This document shows positions 53,259-64,000 of a stretch of 64,000 bases of DNA, in pieces. The stretch is from Lachnospiraceae bacterium. GTDB taxonomy: Bacteria > Bacillota > Clostridia > Lachnospirales > Lachnospiraceae. The number at the start of each line of letters is the position of its first letter. Position 1 is the first letter of the stretch. A program made the position numbers and the translations under genes. The DNA lies in the NCBI GenBank assembly GCA_024682835.1, contig JAIKYU010000002.1, positions 1 to 64,000 of the forward strand. The letters run 5' to 3'. Under the pieces are notes generated by a model. The model saw only the letters and a program-made list of their open reading frames with translations, did no database searches and was not told the DNA's origin.

Positions 53259-54373
53259 AGCTGAAATACTACCTGCGCGGGATGGGAATCGGCATGATTC
53301 TGACCGCCATCATCATGGGCATAGCGCTGCATGGACGTTCGAATGAACTGTCTGATGCGGAGATCATGGCGAGGGCAAGAGAGCTCGGCATGATTGATTC
53401 GACTGTGCTCTCCGACTACGCGGCACAGGGAAGCATGGGAGCCGCGATGGGCGGTACCGGCGAGAACGGCAACTCTGCCGATGGCGGTGCCGGTACCTCT
53501 GTCCGCAGTGTCACGCAGACAGGTGACACGATTTCTCACAAGGTCGTCTTTGAAAAACTCGATCCTGCCGTGAACGCGGATGCATCCAGCGGAAGCGGCA
53601 ATTCCGCCGACACGGACGGCGGCAGAAAGACCGGTTCCGAAAGCACGGAAGCGTCGACGGAGGGCTCCGCGCTCGTCTGGAATGATCCCTCGCAGGCAGC
53701 GGCCAATGCCGCCGTCGCAGTACCGGCTGCGGCAGCCGAAGGTGATGCATTCGCCACTACACCTGTTGTCATTGAAAAATCCGCCGCGATCGCAGCCAGA
53801 CAGAAGACGGATTCACAACAGGCGGCCTCTGATCAGGCCAAAACCTCCGCGGCCTCTGCTGTCGCTTCAGCCAAAGCCGCTGAAGCGGCCTCTTCCGCAA
53901 AGGCGCAGGCTTCCGCCGGTTCCTCGGCGAAGACACAGGCTTCCGCCGGTTCTTCCGCGAAGACACAGGCTTCCATCGGTTCTTCCGCGAAGACAAAGGC
54001 TTCCGCCGGCTCCTCCGCGAAGTCTGAGGCGCAGACTGCCGCATCAACGGCATCCTCGCGTGCTTCGGCGGCCGTCGCTTCCGAAGCGGGAACAACAACA
54101 CAAACAGCCGTGGCGCCTGCTACGGGAACAGGAGCGGATACGCCCGCGGCACCTGCGCAGGAAACGGCAAACACCGTCTCCGTCTCGATTCCGGGCGGCG
54201 TCGGCTCCGAAACGGTTGCGGCGATCCTTGAACGGGAGGGTCTGATTGATTCCGCCTCCGCTTTTGATGATTATCTCTGCAAAAAAGGCATCGACCGCGT
54301 TCTGAGAAGCGGAACCAAATCCATCCCCGCCGGGGCGGACTGGGATACGATCGCCTCGATCCTCACCCGCTGA
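53255..54373 (+). CDS. Membrane-anchored protein with MltG/YceG-like C-terminal domain
   Basis: A 372-residue protein with one N-terminal membrane helix (about 9-27) and the body presumably outside. It has an Asp-Gly-Ser-rich region, an Ala/Ser/Lys-rich low-complexity stretch (about 190-280) with four to five copies of a 10-residue SSAKTQASAG unit, and a C-terminal domain (about 305-372) with VSIPGGVGSETVAAILEREGLI. That domain resembles the LysM-like, YceG N-terminal module of MltG, but the lytic domain itself is missing. It is coupled to the upstream gene (ATGA). A wall-associated role is inferred. Confidence 0.6.
   Translation: MKLKYYLRGMGIGMILTAIIMGIALHGRSNELSDAEIMARARELGMIDSTVLSDYAAQGSMGAAMGGTGENGNSADGGAGTSVRSVTQTGDTISHKVVFEKLDPAVNADASSGSGNSADTDGGRKTGSESTEASTEGSALVWNDPSQAAANAAVAVPAAAAEGDAFATTPVVIEKSAAIAARQKTDSQQAASDQAKTSAASAVASAKAAEAASSAKAQASAGSSAKTQASAGSSAKTQASIGSSAKTKASAGSSAKSEAQTAASTASSRASAAVASEAGTTTQTAVAPATGTGADTPAAPAQETANTVSVSIPGGVGSETVAAILEREGLIDSASAFDDYLCKKGIDRVLRSGTKSIPAGADWDTIASILTR
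53910..54030 (+). repeat. 30-bp tandem coding repeats (SSAKTQASAG)
   Basis: Four to five in-frame units of 30 bp encode SSAK(T/A)(Q/K)AS(A/I)G in the 53255 gene. The units are near-identical at DNA level, so copy number may vary among strains. Confidence 0.85.
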
Positions 54374-54393
54374 CAGGAAGGACACAATAAGGC

Positions 54394-56709
54394 ATGCGTA
54401 GACGAATCCCTGGCATTTTTCTGTTACTGGCTCAGATTCTGATTCTTTTTCTGCTCTTTATTCCGGCATTGCGTTTTAGTCCCCGTGAGATCCCGCTCGA
54501 TTTTGACCGGTGGGGGAGCGAGGAGCTCCGGGACGGGGACGGCTATACCTTCCATGACACCGGAAAGGGGACGCTGGAATCTCCGGAGATCCATCTTCCC
54601 GCGGGCAGCTACACCCTTCACATGGACTACGTGACCGAAAAGGATCAGTCGCTTACCTTCGGCACCGTAAAGGAGAAGCAGATCCGCTATCTGAACAGCG
54701 GGGAGGTTCGCTTAAGCCGCTTTTCCTATTCGGTTGACTATGATTTTGATGCCTCGCTCCCTGTGGACGGTATGATCATCAAGATGCGTTATGGCGGAGA
54801 GGGCACATTTTCAGTTTATGCTGTTTCCCTGACGACCAACAGACAGCGTGACTACCGCAGGATTGTGATCTGGTTCTTTCTGTGTCTCGTGTTTGATCTC
54901 TGGTTTTTCCTGATCCGCAGACGCCCGTATGAGGAACGCCGCACCATGAGACTCCTCGCGGCTATGACGTTTCTGGCATCCCTCCCTTTGTTCATGCGGG
55001 GAATCTATGCCGGGGATGATCTGCTGTTTCACACCATGCGCATCGACGCGCTGGCACAGGAACTGCGCAGGGGCATTTTCCCGGTCCGGATGGAATCCCT
55101 GTGGTTTCACGGGTACAGTTATCCGCCGGCCATCATGTACGGGGATTTCCTTCTGTATCCCTTCGCTGTGCTCCGTCTGTGCGGATTTCCGCTGGTCACC
55201 ACCTTCAAGGCCTACATGTTATTCATCAATATCGGAACGGCGGTCATCGGTTATCTGTCTTTCCGCAGGATCTTCAGAAACCGGGACAGAAGCCTTCTTC
55301 TGACGTTTATCTATCTGACCGCATCCTACCGCCTGGTCAATCTCTACACACGGGAGGCGGCGGGAGAGTACAGCGCACAGATGTTTCTTCCGATGGTGGC
55401 CGCCGGAATGTGGGGAATCTACACTGCAGGCGCGGAGAAGGACCGGAGCAAAGCCGTAAGCCGCACGGATGTGTGGCTGCTCGGTGCCGGAATGGCCGGT
55501 ATCATTGCGACGCACAATCTCTCGGCCGAAATGACGGTGCTCACGCTCCTTGTCAGCGCAATTTTGCTGATACGGATTTCCGTAAGACCCGCTGTCCTTC
55601 TCGGCATATTCCGTTCTATTCTGCTCTGCGTGCTGCTTTGCGCGTTCTATACCGTTCCGTTTCTGGATTACTACCTGCATGCGGATTTTATGATCAAGCA
55701 GACATACTGGCAGGAGCTGCTTTTGGGCATCCAGGCCAACAGCGCCAAGATTGTCGAGCTGTTTTCCTTCTTCCACACGCCGCTCGGCTACAAGGTCGGA
55801 AATTTCCATAACCGGATGATGCTGACGCCGGGCCTGATCCTGATGGCGACGCTGGTGACCGGTCTGGTGCTTGTTCTTCGGAAAAAGGCGAACGGAAAAA
55901 TCCGTTTCCTGCTGGCTTTGTCCCTGATCATGCTCTTTCTGTCGAGCGATGTGTTCCCGTGGGATCTCTTTGCTGCGAAGACGTCCCTGGGGAGACTGCT
56001 GGCAACCGTGCAGTTTGCCTGGCGCTATATCGGCTGTTCGTTAATTCCGCTGACACTTCTGACCGGTCTGCTGCTGGAGGAAGCCGATCGCGTCACAGAG
56101 CAGGAAGGGCAGATGACATGGGGCGGATTTATCCTGACTCCCGCAAAGCTGGAGACCTGCCTTGCCGTCACCGCCGTTTTGATGACGCTTTTCTTTGTGA
56201 GCAGTTTTATTGTTCATGCGGATCTTGTGAACTACCGGGACAATCCGGAGGTTGACAATATCGAAGCGGCTGTGGACGCCGAATACATGCTGTCCGGTTC
56301 GAGCGAGGAGAGCATCTATCCGCTGTACCGCACGGAGAACATCGACAATTTTGCTCCCGTAACGCGGGATGGATACCGCTTTACCGTCTATGCCGAAAGC
56401 GCTGCGGGAGGATATGTGGATTTCCCGGTTTTTGCCTATCCCTATTTTGCTGCCCGGGACGAACAGGGCAATGCGCTGCCGGTGATTGCCGGTGATGAGA
56501 ACCGGATGGTCCGCGTGCTGCTTCCTGCCGGCTTTGCCGGGCAGGTTCATGTCGATTTTCAGTCGCCCTGGTACTGGACGGCCGCATGGTGGCTTTCTGT
56601 CTGCTGCGGTGTCGTGCTTCTCGTGTTTTTTCTCTTGCATCAGACAAAAGGGTGTGGTAAAATAGCAAAGTTGCGATTACCGGATAGACGGGAAAGCAGC
56701 GAAGCGTAA
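54394..56709 (+). CDS. Large polytopic membrane protein, PTPS-related/GT-C-like (copy 1)
   Basis: A 771-residue protein. N-terminal membrane helix, a roughly 120-residue extracytoplasmic beta domain, about ten more membrane helices, then a C-terminal extracytoplasmic beta domain and a final helix. Motifs shared with the paralogue at 58670 include IDALAQELRRGIFPVRM, YSYPPAIMYGDFLLYPF, VPFLDYYLHADF and DVFPWDLFAAKTSLG. The fold resembles membrane glycosyltransferases of the GT-C/YfhO type or the '6-pyruvoyl-tetrahydropterin synthase-related' family. A role in cell-wall polysaccharide or lipid-linked glycan synthesis is plausible but unproven. Its 3' end contains the rpsB promoter. Confidence 0.75.
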   Translation: MRRRIPGIFLLLAQILILFLLFIPALRFSPREIPLDFDRWGSEELRDGDGYTFHDTGKGTLESPEIHLPAGSYTLHMDYVTEKDQSLTFGTVKEKQIRYLNSGEVRLSRFSYSVDYDFDASLPVDGMIIKMRYGGEGTFSVYAVSLTTNRQRDYRRIVIWFFLCLVFDLWFFLIRRRPYEERRTMRLLAAMTFLASLPLFMRGIYAGDDLLFHTMRIDALAQELRRGIFPVRMESLWFHGYSYPPAIMYGDFLLYPFAVLRLCGFPLVTTFKAYMLFINIGTAVIGYLSFRRIFRNRDRSLLLTFIYLTASYRLVNLYTREAAGEYSAQMFLPMVAAGMWGIYTAGAEKDRSKAVSRTDVWLLGAGMAGIIATHNLSAEMTVLTLLVSAILLIRISVRPAVLLGIFRSILLCVLLCAFYTVPFLDYYLHADFMIKQTYWQELLLGIQANSAKIVELFSFFHTPLGYKVGNFHNRMMLTPGLILMATLVTGLVLVLRKKANGKIRFLLALSLIMLFLSSDVFPWDLFAAKTSLGRLLATVQFAWRYIGCSLIPLTLLTGLLLEEADRVTEQEGQMTWGGFILTPAKLETCLAVTAVLMTLFFVSSFIVHADLVNYRDNPEVDNIEAAVDAEYMLSGSSEESIYPLYRTENIDNFAPVTRDGYRFTVYAESAAGGYVDFPVFAYPYFAARDEQGNALPVIAGDENRMVRVLLPAGFAGQVHVDFQSPWYWTAAWWLSVCCGVVLLVFFLLHQTKGCGKIAKLRLPDRRESSEA
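56635..56663 (+). promoter_or_regulatory. Sigma-A promoter for rpsB-tsf
   Basis: TTGCAT (56635-56640), 17-nt spacer, TAAAAT (56658-56663). It lies inside the end of the upstream membrane-protein gene, about 170 nt before rpsB. Confidence 0.8.
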
Positions 56710-56832
56710 CGGGGGAAACCCCATAACAGGCACGCATGCGGGATTTCGGTCAGGAGAGTTCCGCCGGAGGAAGAGGATCGGAGCTTCCCTGTGAATACGT
56801 GTGCGGATGTTTAACCGAAACGGAGGGTTAAA
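56670..56832 (+). promoter_or_regulatory. 5' leader of rpsB with an RBS-proximal hairpin
   Basis: A roughly 160-nt GC-rich leader, much longer than needed for initiation. Its last part forms TTTAACC (56810-56816) with GGTTAAA (56826-56832), which abuts the ATG and places the GGAGGG ribosome site in the loop and stem. This arrangement suits translational autoregulation by ribosomal protein S2. I cannot verify a match to known rpsB leader motifs. Confidence 0.5.
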
Positions 56833-57591
56833 ATGAGTGTAGTAAGCATGAGACAGTTACTGGAAGCGGGTGTGCACTTCGGTCATCAGACCAAGCGCTG
56901 GAATCCCAAGATGGCGCCGTACATCTTCACGGAGCGCAACGGCATCCACATCATCGACCTGCAGCAGACGGTCGGTAAGGTGGATGAGGCCTACAAGGCG
57001 ATCTTTGAGATCGCGGAGCAGGGCGGCACCATCATGTTTGTCGGCACGAAGAAGCAGGCGCAGGACGCCGTCAAGACGGAGGCGGAGCGCTGCGGGATGT
57101 TCTATGTCAATGAGCGCTGGCTCGGCGGCATGCTGACCAATTTCTCCACGATCCAGTCCAGGATCGGCCGTCTCAAGGAGATTGAGCGCATGCAGTTTGA
57201 CGGCACCTTTGAGGTGCTTCCGAAAAAGGAAGTCGCCGGACTGAAAAAGGAGTATGACAAGCTCAACAGGAACCTGGGCGGCATCCGTGACATGAAGAGA
57301 ATTCCCGATGCGATTTTCGTCGTGGATCCCAAGAAGGAAAGAATCTGCGTGAATGAGGCGCAGGCACTGGGCATCACACTGATCGGTATTGTCGACACCA
57401 ACTGTGATCCCGAAGAGCTGGACTATGTTATCCCCGGCAATGACGACGCGATCCGTGCCGTCAAGCTTCTGGTCGGCCGCATGGCGGATGCCGTGATCGA
57501 AGCCAAGGAAGGGCGTGAGATGAGCACCGAGCCCAAGGAGGAGGCACCTGTTGCAGCAGAAGATACGACAGAGCAGGCTGAAGAAGAGTAA
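56833..57591 (+). CDS. rpsB: Small ribosomal subunit protein S2
   Basis: A 252-residue protein with S2 signatures [33 protein letters not shown] and [14 protein letters not shown]. It has a Glu/Ala-rich C-terminal tail. The rpsB-tsf pair directly downstream of fla/che-sigD is the conserved Firmicute arrangement. Confidence 0.98.
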   Translation: MSVVSMRQLLEAGVHFGHQTKRWNPKMAPYIFTERNGIHIIDLQQTVGKVDEAYKAIFEIAEQGGTIMFVGTKKQAQDAVKTEAERCGMFYVNERWLGGMLTNFSTIQSRIGRLKEIERMQFDGTFEVLPKKEVAGLKKEYDKLNRNLGGIRDMKRIPDAIFVVDPKKERICVNEAQALGITLIGIVDTNCDPEELDYVIPGNDDAIRAVKLLVGRMADAVIEAKEGREMSTEPKEEAPVAAEDTTEQAEEE

Positions 57592-57628
57592 TTGACGGCG
57601 GAATGCGGTTTTTATAAGGAGGGTACAA

Positions 57629-58579
57629 ATGGCAATTACAGCAGCAATGGTTAAGGAACTCCGTGAATCTACGGGTGCAGGAATGATGGACTGCAAGAAG
57701 GCGCTCACGGAGACCAACGGCAATATGGACGAGGCAGTGGAATACCTGCGCAAGAACGGTCAGATGAAGGCAGAGAAGAAGGCGAGCCGTATCGCTGCCG
57801 AGGGTCTTACCCGCATCGCGGTGAAGGATGACCAGACGGCTGCCGTTGTGGAAGTCAATTCCGAGACAGACTTTGTCGCTCAGAACGAGAAATTCCAGAC
57901 CTATGTCGAGGCGGTCGCAAAGCAGGCAGTCAGTTCCGACGCGGCGGATATGGACGCATTTATGGCGGAGAAATGGCTGGAGGATTCGTCGAAGACCGTG
58001 CAGGAGGCGCTGGTTGAGATCACGGCGGTTATCAGTGAAAAGATCAGCATCCGTCGTTTTGAAAAGGTGACGGCTGCACACGGCATCGTGGTTCCCTACG
58101 TACACGGCGGCGGACGCATCTCCGTGCTGGTGGAGGCCGATACCGACGTGGTCAATGACAGCATCAAAGAGGCGGTGAAGAATGTCGCCATGCAGATTGC
58201 CGCTCTTTATCCCAAGTACATCGATATGAACGATGTGCCGCAGGAATACCGGGATCATGAGAAGGAAATCCTGCTGGCCCAGGCGCTCAAGGAGAACGAG
58301 GAGCTGCCGGAGGAGAAGCGCAAGCCCCAGCAGATCATCGAGAAGATGCTGGTCGGCAGACTGCAGAAGGAATTGAAGGAGATCTGCCTCAACGAACAGG
58401 TCTATGTCAAGGCAGAGGACGGCAAGCAGACGGTCGCGCAGTATATTGCGCAGGTTGCAAAGGAAAACGGCGCCAATCTGTCCGTCAAGCGCTTCGTCCG
58501 CTTTGAGACCGGTGAGGGAATTGAAAAGAAGAGTGAGAACTTTGCTGAGGAGGTCGCAAAACAGGCCGGAATGGCTTAA
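57629..58579 (+). CDS. tsf: Translation elongation factor Ts
   Basis: A 316-residue nucleotide-exchange factor for EF-Tu. The N-terminal UBA domain has VKELRESTGAGMMDCKKAL; the core begins AVVEVNSETDFVAQNEKF. GGAGG lies 6 nt before the start. A terminator follows, so the usual downstream genes pyrH and frr are not part of this operon. Confidence 0.98.
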   Translation: MAITAAMVKELRESTGAGMMDCKKALTETNGNMDEAVEYLRKNGQMKAEKKASRIAAEGLTRIAVKDDQTAAVVEVNSETDFVAQNEKFQTYVEAVAKQAVSSDAADMDAFMAEKWLEDSSKTVQEALVEITAVISEKISIRRFEKVTAAHGIVVPYVHGGGRISVLVEADTDVVNDSIKEAVKNVAMQIAALYPKYIDMNDVPQEYRDHEKEILLAQALKENEELPEEKRKPQQIIEKMLVGRLQKELKEICLNEQVYVKAEDGKQTVAQYIAQVAKENGANLSVKRFVRFETGEGIEKKSENFAEEVAKQAGMA

Positions 58580-58602
58580 GGATACGCCGTTCGATTGCAG
58601 GA

Positions 58603-58636
58603 AAAGCCCCAGACAGCCATGCTGTCCGGGGTTTTT
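58603..58636 (+). terminator. Intrinsic terminator after tsf
   Basis: The stem is CCCC-A-GACAGC (58607-58617) with GCTGTC-C-GGGG (58621-58631), followed by TTTTT. It ends the rpsB-tsf transcript. Confidence 0.88.
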
Positions 58637-58669
58637 ATGCGTTTGGTCAGGTGTTTTGGGGGAATTGCG

Positions 58670-60948
58670 TTGCTCATAAAGAAACAGAAATGGTTGTTCC
58701 TGTCCGGTATCGCAGCAGCAGAACTGATGGTTCTGCTCCTTGCTTTTTTTGCCGTGCGAAGGTTTATGCCGCAACCGGTTGCTCTGCAGTTTGAATCGTG
58801 GGAGAGCCCAGTGGCGTCCTATGACAACGGCTTCTATGCGGATGCGGATTCTCTGTCCGGCAAATCCCAGACATTTCTTACCAGTCCCGCGATCCGTCTG
58901 GATCACGGAGCCTATCGGATACATGTCGAGTATCTTGCGGAGGACAGGCAGAAGGTCAACCTTACCGGAAGCGTCAAATCCGGCAGGTATCTGGAGGGTA
59001 GCGGTTTCCGTCTGCATCCGCTTGCCTATGCGGCGGATTATTGCTTTGAGGTGACGGAGGCGGACGAGATTACCTTTACAATCGAATACAACGGCAATGG
59101 AGCGCTGGGAATCTTTGACGCGTCTCTTGTTACGGACAATGCGCCGCTAAAGAGAGCCTTTGCCTGTCTCATGGGCCTGTTTCTCCTGCTGGATCTGGGG
59201 TTCCTGTTTCGAAAACAGCTTGCGGACCATCGGGCGATGGTTGTTTCCGTGCTTGGGATTGCGGTTTTTGCCTCCCTTCCGAACGCCATGCGGGGCATCG
59301 GACTCGGGCATGACCTGATTTTCCATCTTACCCGGATAGACGCCCTGTCCCAGGAGCTTCGCATGGGTGTGTTCCCGGTCAGAATGGCAGATGAATGGGT
59401 CTACGGGTACAGCTATCCCGCCTCAGTCATGTACGGCGATTTCTTGCTGTATTTCCCCGCCGCCCTGCGGATTTTCGGCTTTAGGCTGATGGACAGCTAC
59501 AAGTGTTATGTCTTTCTGATCAATCTGCTGACCGCCTGCAGCTCGACCTGGTGCTTCCATGAAATTTTCGGGAAAAAGAGGGAAGCCCTGCTTCTTTCGC
59601 TGGTATATGTCACCTCCACGGCGCGCCTGGTGGCGGTGTTCGTGCGCAATGCGGTCGGAGAATACAGTGCCATGATGTTTATTCCGATCATCGGACTGGG
59701 CGTATGGCAGATCTATATGCGGAATAAAGAAGACAAACGCCTTCTTGTTCCGCAGGAGATTTTCTGTCTGGGGCTTGGCATGGCGGGGGTGGTCTGTACG
59801 CACGTACTCTCCACCGAAATGATCCTTGTGGTTCTTATCCTGCTTGCGTTTATGTTGATCAGAAGAACCGTGACGCCGCGCGTTATTCTCAATCTTCTTG
59901 CGGCTGCCGCCGTCTGCATCCTGACCAGTCTCTTCTTTACGGTTCCCTTCCTGGATTACTATCTGCATATGGATATGCGCGTGCAGGGACCGGAGGCAAG
60001 AGAGCTGCTGATCGGAATCCAGCAGAGCGGCATCTGGATCGGCGAGCTGTTTTCCTTCTTTCACAGTCCTTTCGGCTTCAGCGACCGCACCCATATCGAC
60101 GACCGTTTTCTTCTGACGCCCGGACCGATTCTGATGATCACCCTGGCTTTTGCACTCTGGCAGCTGCTTGCACGGGGCGTGCGTAAAACGGACCGGCGCG
60201 TGACTTTTTTGACCGTCTATGCGGCGCTGGTGCTGCTTCTTTCGACGGACGTTCTTCCGTGGAACAGCCTCATTGCCCGCACCTCCTTCGGCATTCTTTT
60301 TTCGCAGGTACAGTTTCTGTACCGCTATGTGGACATTGCCGTTTTTCCGCTGGTGCTTCTTCTCGGCGTGCTGATGGAAACACTCCCCGAAAAGCCCCTG
60401 CGGATCGGAATGGATAAGAATGCGCTGACAGCCGTCCTGATCGGGGTGAGCGTGTTGATGACCGGCTCCTTTATCAGCGGCTATTACAAGGGAATGGAAT
60501 GGAAGACCTACTATGACAGCGCGGAGCTCAACACCGTCAGTGCCGTGGATTCCGGCGAATACCTGCCGCAGGGGGTCGATGAGGACAGCTTGAGCCCGCT
60601 GTACCGGACAGAGGGCACGGAAGGCTTTGCGCAGGTTTCCCGCGACGGCTACCGGCAGACGGTTTTCGTGAAGGCTGTTGACGATCAGGCGTGGGTGGAT
60701 TTCCCGGTTTTCTGTTATCCGGGCTTTTATGTGAAGGACCAGAACGGAAACAGGCTTCCCGTAACGCGGGGCGATGAAAACGCCATGCTCAGAGTGCTTC
60801 TTCCGGCCGGGTTTGAGGGCGAGCTGACCGTCGGCTTCGCGGCCCCTTTGTCCTGGCATCTGGCGGAAATGATTTCTATGCTGTCTCTGGCCGGGATAGC
60901 GGGATACGGCATCATGAGGAACAGACAGAAACGGAGAACAGATCAGTC

Positions 60949-60952
<4 letters not shown>
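58670..60952 (+). CDS. Large polytopic membrane protein, PTPS-related/GT-C-like (copy 2)
   Basis: A 760-residue paralogue of the 54394 gene with the same order of an N-terminal helix, beta domain, about ten helices and C-terminal beta domain. Shared motifs include IDALSQELRMGVFPVRM, YSYPASVMYGDFLLYFP, VPFLDYYLHMDM and DVLPWNSLIARTSFG. The TTG start at 58670 is preferred because TTGGGGGAA lies just upstream; ATG 58637 sits against the tsf terminator T tract. It overlaps glgX by 4 nt (ATGA), so the two are cotranslated. The catalytic activity is unknown. Confidence 0.72.
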
Positions 60953-63134
<2,182 letters not shown>

Positions 63135-63138
<4 letters not shown>

Positions 63139-63851
63139 ACGGATCGATACTTGCGAGCGACGACGCCTCGCGCGCAGCGGTAGCAAATGAAAACGCAAAC
63201 GCGGCCTTCACGGATCAGGATCACGTGGATACCGATGCACTGCTGACGGTGCGCGGATATCGTTTTCTCATTGAGGAGGACGCCGAGGCCGCGAGAACGG
63301 ATCTGATCCGGATCGAGCATCTGAATAAGTATCTCAAGGGCGGAAAGAAGGAGAATATCCGCGCGCTTTACGAAAAATCCATTCAAAACCGCATTTTTAC
63401 CACCCCGGTCGGATGGGAGTATCTGCAGGATCTGCGCGGAATGCTGATCGATCAGGGAGTTGAGGCGGAAACGCTTTCTCCGATTCCCGTGGCTGTCCCC
63501 GTCACGAGGCGTCGCCTGCCGGGGGATTATCGCACCAGAGAGCGGGTGGAGGAGACGCCCAAGGAACCCCCGTCGCTGACACTGAAAACCTCCATCATCA
63601 TCAATGTGGTGCTGGTGCTGCTGGTTGCGGCAATGTTTATCATTGCCAGCACCAGCAGGACGGATAACATCCTGAACTACAGGCGCAATGTGACCAGCGA
63701 ATACGCATCCTGGGCGGAGGATCTCACCAAGAGGGAACGGGAGGTGCGCAAAAAGGAGCGCGAGCTGGGAATCCTGTCGGACGGTCTGCCGGTCGTTGTG
63801 GATGAAACCAACGAAAGCGGCTCGGGCAGCGCCGCACAGAATCCTGAATAA
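63135..63851 (+). CDS. Uncharacterised single-pass membrane protein
   Basis: A 238-residue protein. It has an N-terminal cytoplasmic region (1-150), one membrane helix (about 154-175, INVVLVLLVAAMFIIAS) and a short outer region with a charged coiled segment (REREVRKKEREL) and an Asn/Ser-rich end. Start ATG 63135 overlaps the glgX stop. I do not recognise the family; the layout loosely recalls septum-type bitopic proteins, but without motif support. Confidence 0.7.
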
Positions 63852-63927
63852 GAAAATCGAATGATCACGGGATCGGAAACAAACCGGTGGGAGTCAGTTA
63901 TAAAACACTGTTGAATGAGGAAAAGGG

Positions 63928-64000
63928 ATGGAAAAATCAAAGATTCTGATTGTCGATGATGAGGAAAGAATGCGCAAGCTTGTCCGCGACTTTCTGGTGA
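63928..64000 (+). CDS. Response regulator, 5' end only
   Basis: The first 24 codons (MEKSKILIVDDEERMRKLVR...) match the receiver-domain start, with the acidic pair in VDDEE. GAGGAAAAGGG precedes the ATG. The gene continues beyond the window; most likely an OmpR-type two-component regulator, but the output domain is not visible. Confidence 0.85.
   Translation, partial: MEKSKILIVDDEERMRKLVRDFLV

Noticed and set aside
53910..54030. CRISPR-like regular repeats
   Set aside because: The 30-bp units are contiguous, in frame and coding; there are no spacers.

Overview
The window is a 64 kb stretch of a motile, moderately GC-rich member of the Clostridia, most likely Lachnospiraceae. This is inferred from the clostridial versions of CodY, HemZ, RelA, FlbD and a CheC/CheD/FliY chemotaxis system, and from gene order. 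Almost everything is on the + strand. Function calls come from reading translated sequence and recognising family motifs; no database search was run.

Layout. Positions 1-10.8 kb are housekeeping: the 3' end of a secreted Fn3-like protein, rsmG, an auxin-efflux-type carrier, an RsuA-type pseudouridine synthase, a TrpB2-type enzyme, apt, relA/spoT, a glyoxalase-II-like hydrolase and hemZ. At 10.9 kb an uncharacterised gene sits behind a sigma-28-type promoter. Then come topA, codY and an MBOAT plus SGNH pair. In Bacillus, topA...codY leads directly into flgB, so this is the ancient Firmicute order with the genes between topA and codY missing and an acyltransferase pair inserted.

Positions 17.8-50.3 kb are a full fla/che locus: flgBC-fliEFGHIJ-ylxF-like-fliK-flgDE-flbD-motAB-fliLMY-fliOPQR-flhBAFG-pilZ-cheBAWCD-small membrane gene-sigD. 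It builds the basal body, the type III export gate, the hook, the stators, the C-ring switch and the chemotaxis core. cheY, cheR, receptors, flagellin, hook-associated proteins, flgM and csrA/fliW are not in the window. The locus opens with overlapping sigma-28 and sigma-A promoters. These feed a roughly 200-nt structured leader that ends in an intrinsic terminator overlapping an alternative hairpin. Inside the locus there is a sigma-28 promoter before fliK, a terminator plus sigma-A promoter between flgE and flbD, and a palindrome-rich element between flhB and flhA.

Positions 50.3-54.4 kb hold fapA and three tightly coupled uncharacterised genes. One occupies the position of Bacillus swrB and shares its general layout. 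rpsB-tsf follow, as in Bacillus, but are flanked by two paralogous large membrane proteins (PTPS-related/GT-C-like). The window ends with glgX, a coupled single-pass membrane protein and the start of a response regulator.

The most unusual signals are the attenuator-like flagellar leader, the sigma-28-linked orphan gene at 10930, the flhB-flhA palindromic element, and the fapA-linked accessory module.
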